DNA of 64,000 nucleotides from Alphaproteobacteria bacterium. Its GTDB lineage: Bacteria; Pseudomonadota; Alphaproteobacteria; Thalassobaculales; Thalassobaculaceae. The stretch covers positions 62,001 through 126,000 of the forward strand of contig JANSYS010000007.1 of the NCBI GenBank assembly GCA_024742275.1. The letters are read 5' to 3'. The translations under genes were made by a program, and so were the position numbers. Position 1 is the stretch's first letter, and each line of letters starts with the position of its first letter. Below the pieces are notes generated by a model. That model was not told the origin of the DNA. It ran no database searches and saw nothing but the letters and a program-made list of their open reading frames with translations. Below, in pieces: positions 8,245 to 15,722 of the stretch.

Positions 8245-9411
8245 ATGCGCCGCCTGGCTGTAGTCAGTGCCGGCGTACTCGCCCTGGCGGGGTGCTCGTT
8301 CAGCAGCGATTCGCTGTGGCCGTCTCTCACCGGAGAACCGCCGAGCGCCGAGGCGCCGACCACATCGGTCGCCATCCCGGCGTCGTCCGGCGAACGGTCC
8401 GGGTCTCCACTGATCGGAGGCCCCCCGCCGCTCGGCAACACCAATTTCGAGATCAGCGCCCCCGCGCCGGCCCAACAGACCGGGACATTCGTCGGCGAGA
8501 AGGTCATCCAGCTGCGCGGCGATCTGATCCGACTGCAAGACAGCATCCGCGGTCACAACGGCACGCTCCAATCGCTGCGGCAGCAGACCGTTCAGAACGC
8601 GCAGAACTACCACCAGAGCGTCGCCTCGATCGAATCGCGCCTCCAGGTCGGCACCACCCCGGGCAATCCGCAGCTCGTCGACCAGTGGAACAGTGCCCAG
8701 CGCCAGCTCGAGCAGGTCAACACCGACATCTCGAACATGAACGCGCTCGCCAACAGGGTCTCGGCCGACGCCGCGCTATCGACCTATCTCCTGGAGAGTG
8801 TTCGCGCCGCCTACGGCCTGTCCGGCGCCGTGGAAGCCGACCACGAAAATCTCTCGGTCTTGGAAGACGAGACCAACCAGACCGTGGTCCTGATCGATCG
8901 ACTGCTTACCGAGTTGAGCGACGACATCCGGCGCCAGAGTTCCTATGCCGCGAACGAGCGTAACGACCTGAACACCATGGCCGTCGCGATTAAGAACGGC
9001 GAACTGTTCGGAACCAGTCTGGCCAACCGCTCGTTCGGCGGTGGCACCTCTTTGGCCGCCAGCCCAGGCGCCAACAGCATTCCGGCTCCGTCGAGCGCAG
9101 GTCTCGCCGGACGTCGCCCGCTGGTGGTCATTCGCTTCGATCGCCCGGGCGTCGACTACGAGCAGCCGCTGTATAGCGCGATCCGCCGTGCCCTTGAGCG
9201 CCGACCGGAGGCGATCTTCGATGTGGTCGCGGTGAGCCCGCAATCTGCCAATCAGGGGCGCGCCGCACTCGACGCCAATCAGGCAAAGCGCAACGCCCAG
9301 AACGTTTTCCGCAGCCTGCAGGAACTTGGGCTGCCCCCCGGTCGGGTCGCACTGTCGGCGCAGTCAGCGCCGGACGCCCGGACCAACGAGGTGCGGATCT
9401 ACGTTCGCTGA
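8245..9411 (+). CDS. Predicted lipoprotein with coiled-coil and OmpA-like tail
   Basis: A 388-aa protein with a lipoprotein signal (MRRLAVVSAGVLALAGC, lipobox Cys17), so probably anchored to a membrane facing the periplasm. A Pro/Ser/Thr-rich linker is followed by a long Gln/Asn/Leu-rich helical region (about residues 75-250) likely to form a coiled coil. The C-terminal domain (about 285-388) starts RRPLVVIRFDRPGVDYEQPL and ends in a pattern like an OmpA/SPOR-type periplasmic fold (ALDANQAKRNAQNVFRSL, ending VRIYVR). Specific function unknown. The ATG at 8245 was chosen because it begins the signal peptide; a GTG at 8224 is also in frame. Confidence 0.65.
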   Translation: MRRLAVVSAGVLALAGCSFSSDSLWPSLTGEPPSAEAPTTSVAIPASSGERSGSPLIGGPPPLGNTNFEISAPAPAQQTGTFVGEKVIQLRGDLIRLQDSIRGHNGTLQSLRQQTVQNAQNYHQSVASIESRLQVGTTPGNPQLVDQWNSAQRQLEQVNTDISNMNALANRVSADAALSTYLLESVRAAYGLSGAVEADHENLSVLEDETNQTVVLIDRLLTELSDDIRRQSSYAANERNDLNTMAVAIKNGELFGTSLANRSFGGGTSLAASPGANSIPAPSSAGLAGRRPLVVIRFDRPGVDYEQPLYSAIRRALERRPEAIFDVVAVSPQSANQGRAALDANQAKRNAQNVFRSLQELGLPPGRVALSAQSAPDARTNEVRIYVR

Positions 9412-9453
9412 TCACCATCCGGCACGCGGCGATCCGTCACGTGCCGGGTGATC
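9410..9453 (+). terminator. GC-rich hairpin overlapping the lipoprotein stop codon
   Basis: CCGGCACG (9419-9426) pairs perfectly with CGTGCCGG (9440-9447) around a 13-nt loop. After a 3-nt bulge, GATCAC (9410-9415) pairs with GTGATC (9448-9453). There is no following T tract, so it may be a mRNA 3'-stabilising or Rho-associated structure rather than a strict intrinsic terminator. Confidence 0.5.
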
Positions 9454-9495
9454 CGGATCGGTCTCCCACGTCGTAGACAGCGACGGAGGTTCCAG

Positions 9496-10008
9496 ATGAT
9501 CCGTTTTGTTTCCGCCCTGTCCACTGCCGACGGACGCCCGGGAGTCTCTCGGGGCGTCGTCGGCAGTCCGGTTTCGAGCCAAGCGTCCAGACCATACGCG
9601 GCGGCGCTTGCCCTGCTTCTCTGCCTGACATTTACCGTGCCCGCCGCCGCCCAGTCGGCGGACGACGCAGCCGCTTTTCGTGGCGTGATCTCTCAGCAGA
9701 TGGAAGCCTTCCGTGCCGACGCGTGGGATCGCGCCTTTTCATTCGCTTCCCCGTCCATTCGCTCGATCTTCGGAGATAGCGAGCGGTTCCGCTCGATGGT
9801 GATGAATGGCTACGAGGCGGTCGCGCGACCAAGGGTCTTCGAGTTCGAGGAGCCGACCACGGTGAACGGCCGACCGACACAGCCGGTCTTCGTCATCGGG
9901 CCTGACGGGATCGCCCGCAGGGCGCTCTATTTCATGGAACGGCAACCGGATGGGACCTGGAAGATCGACGGTGTTGTGCTCGAAGCACTCTCCGATAGGA
10001 CCACCTGA
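9496..10008 (+). CDS. DUF4864 family secreted protein
   Basis: A 170-aa protein whose C-terminal two thirds match the DUF4864 pattern: an [20 protein letters not shown] helix, SIRSIFG, and an [12 protein letters not shown] segment followed by a beta-rich half ending WKIDGVVLE. Family members are small exported proteins of unknown function with an NTF2-like look. A hydrophobic stretch ending in VPAAAQSAD (about residues 33-52) looks like a signal peptide with an unusually long leader before it. The start is supported by GGAGG about 8 nt upstream of the ATG at 9496. Confidence 0.7.
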   Translation: MIRFVSALSTADGRPGVSRGVVGSPVSSQASRPYAAALALLLCLTFTVPAAAQSADDAAAFRGVISQQMEAFRADAWDRAFSFASPSIRSIFGDSERFRSMVMNGYEAVARPRVFEFEEPTTVNGRPTQPVFVIGPDGIARRALYFMERQPDGTWKIDGVVLEALSDRTT

Positions 10009-10127
10009 ACCGCTGCGACGGCACGCCGCCGACCGTTCGACACTGCGGATCAGTTCGGCCACCGATTGCCATGGGCGCGCAGGGCCGCTATAGCCGCTGC
10101 GTTCAGACAGCGCGGAGGCGACCGGAA

Positions 10128-10634
10128 ATGGATGCAAACACCAACGACGGGCCCCGGCGGTCATTTCCGGTTTCGTGGGAGGAGCTGCACCGCACCGGGC
10201 GCGCGCTGGCATGGCGACTGCTCGATGCCGGCCCGTTCAAGGGCATCATCGGCATTACTCGGGGCGGGCTGGTTCCGGCGGCAATCGTGGCCCGCGAGTT
10301 GGAACTGCGGCTGATCGATACGATCGGCGTCTCCAGCTATACCGGCTACGACGGGCCTCGCGGCAATCTGCAGGTGGTGAAACCGCCGTCCCTGACGGCG
10401 GATGGAGAAGGCTGGTTGATCGTCGACGATTTGGTCGATACCGGCGAGACCGCCAAGGTCGTTCGCGCCATGCTTCCCAAAGCGCATTTCGCGACGATCT
10501 ACGCCAAGCCGGCAGGACGCCCCCTGGTCGACACCTTCATCACCGAGGTCAGTCAGGACACCTGGATCTATTTCCCTTGGGATACCGAGCCACGACCGGT
10601 CGATCCGATCATTGGTCTGCGTCCGACGACCTGA
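10128..10634 (+). CDS. gpt: Xanthine-guanine phosphoribosyltransferase
   Basis: Purine salvage enzyme (168 aa) transferring phosphoribose from PRPP to guanine or xanthine. The PRPP-binding motif [13 protein letters not shown] lies at about residues 98-110. Other Gpt features are [15 protein letters not shown] near the N-terminus and the tail WIYFPWDTE. The length agrees with XGPRT. The ATG at 10128 is preceded by GGAGGCGACCGGAA. The last 26 nt overlap the convergent PanC-like gene. Confidence 0.88.
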   Translation: MDANTNDGPRRSFPVSWEELHRTGRALAWRLLDAGPFKGIIGITRGGLVPAAIVARELELRLIDTIGVSSYTGYDGPRGNLQVVKPPSLTADGEGWLIVDDLVDTGETAKVVRAMLPKAHFATIYAKPAGRPLVDTFITEVSQDTWIYFPWDTEPRPVDPIIGLRPTT

Positions 10635-11523
10635 CCGGTACGCTGTCGACGAAACGGAGCTCGCCGATCCGCACGGCGACGAACACCCTGGCCGGGGTGC
10701 CGGCGCGGTCGACGAGAGCCAACGTGCGCGGATGACGGACCTCCAGATAGTCGACCGCGTCGAACCCTGCGGAATTCAAAGCGTCCAGTCCCCAAGCGAT
10801 CTCGCCGGCCGGTGTGCTGACGCCGTCGGCGAGTCTACCGGCGATGCGGCTAAGAATGCGGCTGAGACTGACGACGCGCTCGCGCCCGGCCTCGTCGAGC
10901 CGGTCGATCTCCGCCACCGGAGTGATTCCGCCCGGACCTCGCGCCGCGTCGACAACACGGACCAACGGCGCGCCCGACCGGCCCGAGAGCCGGGACGCGA
11001 GGACGCAGGCCCGCTGAAACACGGCCCCGCTCTGGTAGAGGCGGTCCGGCTCGATCAGGGCGATCAGGCTTTCTAGTTTCCCGACCGCATCGGTCAGAGC
11101 GCTCCGATCGAACTCCCCCTCCATGCTCTCTGCCAGTGCCGGAAGACTTCCTATCGGGACCGGAGCAATGTCGGTCTGCGCCGCGTAGAGAATATCCGCA
11201 CCGTTGCGCGACAGCAGTGTTCGGCCAACCGGATCGGTCAGCACGTCGGCACGCGGACCGGACGCCACGATCACCCGGTCGCACTCCCGCGCCGCGAGGG
11301 CCAACAGCATCAAATGGCCGACATGCGCCTCACCCAGGACCGGCACCAGCCCTACGGAACAGCCATCCTCGCGCCAGTCGGCGAGGGGCTCGGCTAGTCC
11401 CCCGAGATCGCAGACAATATCGACCTCCAACTCTTCATCGCCGTCCAGGTTCAGCGACAGCGCCGGGTCATACGGACCGGCCCGGTCGTCACCCGAATTT
11501 TCGGTCGTCTTCGGCATAGGCAT
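10609..11523 (-). CDS. Degenerate pantothenate synthetase-like protein
   Basis: A 304-aa protein related to PanC (pantoate-beta-alanine ligase) but missing most catalytic motifs. [14 protein letters not shown] (58-71) aligns column by column with the PanC ATP-binding motif GFVPTMGALHEGHL and keeps both histidines (H67, H70). The C-terminus [11 protein letters not shown] and [18 protein letters not shown] match PanC's last domain. The FGEKDxQ motif is replaced by a stretch like YQSGAVFQ, the NPxQF motif is absent, and the SSRN loop is not recognisable. It is therefore probably not an ordinary PanC; a divergent ligase, a regulatory paralogue or a decaying copy are possible. Either of two adjacent ATGs (11523, 11517) could start it. 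Confidence 0.6.
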   Translation of the reverse strand: MPMPKTTENSGDDRAGPYDPALSLNLDGDEELEVDIVCDLGGLAEPLADWREDGCSVGLVPVLGEAHVGHLMLLALAARECDRVIVASGPRADVLTDPVGRTLLSRNGADILYAAQTDIAPVPIGSLPALAESMEGEFDRSALTDAVGKLESLIALIEPDRLYQSGAVFQRACVLASRLSGRSGAPLVRVVDAARGPGGITPVAEIDRLDEAGRERVVSLSRILSRIAGRLADGVSTPAGEIAWGLDALNSAGFDAVDYLEVRHPRTLALVDRAGTPARVFVAVRIGELRFVDSVPVRSSDADQ

Positions 11524-11797
11524 TCACCAATGGTCCTGGCGTTCCGACCATGCACTCGATGATCGCGGGGCACCGGGGACCGCACCGCTCATCCCGAACG
11601 ACCGGTTTGCCGGCTTAAGAATGAGATCGGGGATCTACCGACCCCGGCGACAAATGACTGCCTGTCGCCGCCCCATCCGCGCCCGCGTCGAGCCGCACAC
11701 ACGGCCAGCGTATGAAAAGGCTACAACGCAGATGTCGGCACCCGCAAAATAAAATCTGCCGGCTCCCTATGTCTCCCGCGTGGTCCCAGCAGCCGGA

Positions 11798-13162
11798 TCA
11801 AGCATCCGTGTATCGAGGCAGATTCAGCCTGAACGTCGAACCGTCGGCGCCGGTTCGCTCAAGCGCCAGGGTGCCCCCATGTGCCTGGGCGATGTCCCGG
11901 GCGATGGTCAGTCCGAGGCCCGTACCATCCCGTCGGCTTGAAAACTGAAACGGCTGGAAAAGGCGCCCCCGCCCCTCCTCAGGAATGCCGGGTCCATTGT
12001 CGATCACATCTATCACCGCCCGCCCACCATCCTCATGGGCGACAATGCGGAGAAGGTCGGCGCCGGCATTGACGGCGTTGGAGGCGATATTGGCGAAGAC
12101 CCGATACATTTGGTCCCGGTCGGCCTGGAGCTCGATAGTCTCCGCGCCAGACGCCAGAACACGAACCGAACCGCCGCGCGGCGCTTCCAATTCTTGCCGC
12201 AGGTCATCGACCAGATCGGCAAGCCGAACCGGGGAGAGACGCAACGGCGGCGTTTCCCGGGCGAAGTTGAGCGTTGTCGAACACAATGCGGCCGCCCGGT
12301 CGATCGCCTTGACCAGGGTCGGGGTCACTTTCTGGACGTCCGGATCCTGACTCATGGACAGTCGGTCGGAGATCAAGGTCGCCGTCGCCAGCATGTTGCG
12401 CAGATCGTGGCTGATCTTACTGACTGCGGTGCCCAGCGCGGCGAGCCGGGTGCGCTGGCGCAGCGCCGCCCGCATCTCTTCCTTCATCAAGCCCAGCTCT
12501 CGCAAGGCAACACCAATCTCGTCCCTACGCCCCCTGTCGTCGAGATCTGTCGACCGGTCCTCCGGCCGCTGACGAAACGCGACCAGACTGCCGGTGATCC
12601 GTTGCAGCGGACGGACCAGCAACCAACGCAGACTGACGAAGACAAGGGCGGCGGTGAAGACGGAGATCAGCACCGAGAGGGTCAGAATGCGCCAGGAGAA
12701 ATCGTACATCACCGCGCGCAACGGGAACTCGTCCAAGGTGACCGCCACGGTCGCCGACGGGTCCATCGGCGCCGGACCGGTCACCCGAAGAATCCGGTTG
12801 CCGGTCTGGAACAGAGCGTCGAAGGCATCGTAGACAAGCTCCAACGGCATCGGCGCGTGCAGGGACACGTGGACTTCACCCGGCGGTCGCATCGGTCGGC
12901 TCAGCGAACGGACGTCGCCGTCCGGCCCCGTGACGACGATCTCGTAGGCGCCCACATGGTCGAGTAGTTCGAAGGTCAGTTCCTTGCTGATGACCCGGTC
13001 GGGTGACCCGTCGATCGCAAGGGCCGCCAAATGCGCCTTGTCGAGCTTCTCGGTCAGGTAGGTTAGGCGGAATCGCGCGATCGACGGCGTGTAGATCAAC
13101 ACTTCGGACAGCATGACGAAGAAGATCGTCAGGCATAGCAGCCGAAAGGAAAGAGAGCGCAT
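11798..13162 (-). CDS. Sensor histidine kinase
   Basis: Membrane histidine kinase of 454 aa. One helix near residues 7-24, a periplasmic sensor of about 130 aa, a second helix near 158-178, a HAMP segment, then a HisKA domain with phospho-acceptor His252 in SKISHDLRNMLATA, and an HATPase_c domain with N box NIASNAVNAG, G1 DNGPGIP and G2 GTGLGL. No response regulator is encoded nearby, so its partner is elsewhere. It follows the oxidoreductase gene by 19 nt and is likely the third gene of that operon, suggesting it senses a membrane or redox condition linked to those proteins. Confidence 0.88.
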   Translation of the reverse strand: MRSLSFRLLCLTIFFVMLSEVLIYTPSIARFRLTYLTEKLDKAHLAALAIDGSPDRVISKELTFELLDHVGAYEIVVTGPDGDVRSLSRPMRPPGEVHVSLHAPMPLELVYDAFDALFQTGNRILRVTGPAPMDPSATVAVTLDEFPLRAVMYDFSWRILTLSVLISVFTAALVFVSLRWLLVRPLQRITGSLVAFRQRPEDRSTDLDDRGRRDEIGVALRELGLMKEEMRAALRQRTRLAALGTAVSKISHDLRNMLATATLISDRLSMSQDPDVQKVTPTLVKAIDRAAALCSTTLNFARETPPLRLSPVRLADLVDDLRQELEAPRGGSVRVLASGAETIELQADRDQMYRVFANIASNAVNAGADLLRIVAHEDGGRAVIDVIDNGPGIPEEGRGRLFQPFQFSSRRDGTGLGLTIARDIAQAHGGTLALERTGADGSTFRLNLPRYTDA

Positions 13163-13181
13163 CGACGCAGCGGCCCGACGG

Positions 13182-14606
13182 TCAGGAGAACCGCATCAAG
13201 AAGCGCACTATCCGGCGGGTCCGCGTCGAGAAAAGCTTCGGCATGTACCAGCTCCCCGCAGCCCGTTTCACCACCTCGCTCCGGGTCGGATAGGGCACGA
13301 CCAGACCGGCGAGATCCGAAACCTTGAGCTTCTTCGTAATCGCCAGCGTGCAGAGCGAGACGATATCGCCGGCACCGGTGCCGACCACGACCGCCCCAAG
13401 GATACGACCCTTCGGCGAGACGTAAAGCTTGATGAAGCCGTCCACGTCGCGCTCGGCGATCGCCCGGTCGTTCTCGGCGAACGGCCACCGCAGAACCTCG
13501 AACGACGCTCCGCGCTCCCTCAGCGCCGCTTCGTCCTCACCGACGCTGGCCAGTTCCGGAGCGGTATAGGTGACCCGGGGCAGCACGGTTCCCGACTTCG
13601 CCGGCAGCCGGAACAGGGCGTTGCGGATGACGATGCCCGCATGGAACCCGGCAAGATGGGTGAACTGGGCCCCGCCGGCCGCGTCCCCGACGGCAAAGAC
13701 GCGTCGGTTCGTGGTGCGGAGTCTGGAGTCTAGGATCAGCCGGCCGCGCGCATCGGTCTCGACCCCGGCGCGGCCAAGATCCAACCCCTCGAAGCCCACC
13801 CGCCGGCCGACCGCGACCAGGAGATGGCTCCCTTCCAGGACGGTCTCTCCCGCCTCGCTCCGGAGCGTAAGCTCGACACCGTCGGCCGCCGGGCCGACAT
13901 GCACTGCCGACGCCCCTTCGTGCAGCTCGACAGCGTCACGGCGCAACGCCAAGCGGACCACGTCTGCCGCTTCCGGGTCTTCGTTCCCCAGCAAGGTCTT
14001 GGCCTCGATCAGATCGACCGCGCAGCCCAGTCGGGCATGGGCCTGGGCCAGTTCGCAGCCGATCGGTCCGCCGCCGAGCACCAGCAGCCGGCGCGGACGC
14101 TCCGCCAACTCGAAGACGGTCTCGTTCGTGAGGAATGGCACCGTATCCAGACCCGGGATCGGGGGGACGGCCGGAGTCGAACCGGTGGCGATGACGACGT
14201 ACTTCGCCTCTACGGCTACCCCGCCCCCTTCAACCGTTCGGGGGCCCGTGAAGCGGGCCTCCGCCTCGACCACACGCACCCCGAAGCCGGTGTAGCGCTC
14301 GACCGAATCCATCGGAGCGATCTCATCGATCACCCCCTGGACATGCGCGCGAACGCGGGTCCAGTCGGCCTCCTGAACCATCGCGTCGAGACCATAGCGT
14401 GTGGCGTGCGACGCTCCATGGGCGGCGTGCCCAGCCGCGAGCATGGCTTTCGACGGGACGCAGCCGACGTTCAGGCAGTCGCCCCCCATGTCGCCCTTTT
14501 CAAACAGGACGACGCTCGCGCCCATCTGCGACGCTCCGGCCGCGACGGAGAGGCCACCGGCCCCGGCACCGATCACGCAGATATCTGCTTGCACCGTCTC
14601 GTTCAT
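13182..14606 (-). CDS. FAD-dependent disulfide oxidoreductase, mercuric-reductase-like
   Basis: A 474-aa class I pyridine nucleotide-disulfide oxidoreductase. The FAD site is VIGAGAGGLSVA (11-22), the redox-active pair lies in GGDCLNVGCVPSK (C44, C49), and the NAD(P)H site is LVLGGGPIGCELAQ. In lipoamide dehydrogenase and glutathione reductase the C-terminal catalytic motif contains HPT; here it reads VPYPTRSE, without the histidine. There is no N-terminal heavy-metal domain and no vicinal Cys pair at the C-terminus, so true mercuric reduction is unlikely. Pairing with a TVP38 membrane protein is a recurrent arrangement. The substrate is unknown; a membrane-linked quinone or disulfide is possible. 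Confidence 0.82.
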   Translation of the reverse strand: MNETVQADICVIGAGAGGLSVAAGASQMGASVVLFEKGDMGGDCLNVGCVPSKAMLAAGHAAHGASHATRYGLDAMVQEADWTRVRAHVQGVIDEIAPMDSVERYTGFGVRVVEAEARFTGPRTVEGGGVAVEAKYVVIATGSTPAVPPIPGLDTVPFLTNETVFELAERPRRLLVLGGGPIGCELAQAHARLGCAVDLIEAKTLLGNEDPEAADVVRLALRRDAVELHEGASAVHVGPAADGVELTLRSEAGETVLEGSHLLVAVGRRVGFEGLDLGRAGVETDARGRLILDSRLRTTNRRVFAVGDAAGGAQFTHLAGFHAGIVIRNALFRLPAKSGTVLPRVTYTAPELASVGEDEAALRERGASFEVLRWPFAENDRAIAERDVDGFIKLYVSPKGRILGAVVVGTGAGDIVSLCTLAITKKLKVSDLAGLVVPYPTRSEVVKRAAGSWYMPKLFSTRTRRIVRFLMRFS

Positions 14607-14697
14607 CGCCCTGCTCGTTCAGTGAGGGACCAAGTCATGCCGTGATACTCGCCGATTTGTCGCTGACTGGGAAATCCGCTCGCAGGCCCTGACGCCC

Positions 14698-15453
14698 TTA
14701 CGCGGAGGAGGGCGTTCCGCGCCGGAACCGTCTGTAGACGACCGGGATCAGCGACAGCAGAGCGAGACCGGCGATGGGAAGCAGAACGCCAGGTTCCAGG
14801 AAGATGCCGACGCCCGGGACCTCGCCCTGGGAAAACACCGTGTCGAGCCCGTTGCCCACGGAGACGAAGACAAAGGTTCCGGGGATGATCCCGAACAGCG
14901 TACCAACGAGAAAGATGCGGGTCGAAACGCCGAGGAGGGCCGGGACTATATTGACCAGCCAAAACGGGAAGAGCGGGACCAGGCGCAACACCAGCAGATA
15001 GCTCAGAGCGTTCTCCCGGAACCCGGCCTCGAGCCGAGCGACGAACGGACCCGCCTTCGCGCGCAGGCTGTCGCCTATCGCCGTTCGTGCGGCAAGGAAC
15101 ACGGCGAGCGCCCCGGCCGTCGCGGCGACCACGGTGATCGCCGTACCCTCCACCAGGCCGAAGAGCAGGCCGCCGGTCACCGTCAGGACCAGACCGACCG
15201 GAAGAGAGAAGGCGATCGACAGCGCATATGTCAGTGCGTAGCCGGCACGGGTCGCCAACGGATACGCCGCCACCCATTCCTGAAGCAGATCGCGGTTGTC
15301 CGCCAGAGCCTGGAACGACACGAACCGACCCAGGTCGAAGGCGAAGAACGCCACCAGTCCGCACGCCAGCACACCGACCGGCAGCAAGCGCCTTACCAGA
15401 CCACGCCGGCCGCCATCGGTATCCCGGTCTTCGCTATCGCCGTCGTTCCGCAC
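14698..15453 (-). CDS. TVP38/TMEM64 (SNARE-associated/DedA-like) membrane protein
   Basis: Integral membrane protein of 251 aa with five or six hydrophobic segments. The family signature appears as GGLLFGLVEGTAITVVAATAG and then FRENALSYLLVLRLVPLFPFWLVN, with the re-entrant loop pattern of the VTT domain and the FGIIPGTFVFVSVG segment. The GTG start at 15453 is supported by an ideal GGAGGAAAC upstream. Longer in-frame forms begin in unconserved sequence. Family members are implicated in lipid scrambling or envelope homeostasis. It is the first gene of a three-gene operon with the oxidoreductase and the kinase. Confidence 0.85.
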   Translation of the reverse strand: MRNDGDSEDRDTDGGRRGLVRRLLPVGVLACGLVAFFAFDLGRFVSFQALADNRDLLQEWVAAYPLATRAGYALTYALSIAFSLPVGLVLTVTGGLLFGLVEGTAITVVAATAGALAVFLAARTAIGDSLRAKAGPFVARLEAGFRENALSYLLVLRLVPLFPFWLVNIVPALLGVSTRIFLVGTLFGIIPGTFVFVSVGNGLDTVFSQGEVPGVGIFLEPGVLLPIAGLALLSLIPVVYRRFRRGTPSSA

Positions 15454-15722
15454 GTTTCCTCCGTTCGACCGGGCGGCGCCGCATCGCGCCGTCGAGCCAG
15501 TTCCCTCATCACACTGCACGGGTCTTGTTAACCCATGGTGAACGCCCCCGATCCGCCCAACATGCGCGTTGACGCCGCGGGCGCCAGTCAACAGGACGTG
15601 AGCGATCCGTGTATGTCGGGGCCGCCTCGGAGCATTGGTTCCATCAATACTACCTGAATGGCGCTATCAACGGAGCCAAAGTGCGCGCAGGGTCTTCGCA
15701 AATGAAATAATGGAGGCGTGCC

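Noticed and set aside
13182-14606. Mercuric reductase
   Set aside because: No N-terminal metal-binding domain, no C-terminal vicinal cysteines and no other mer genes; only the general fold is shared.
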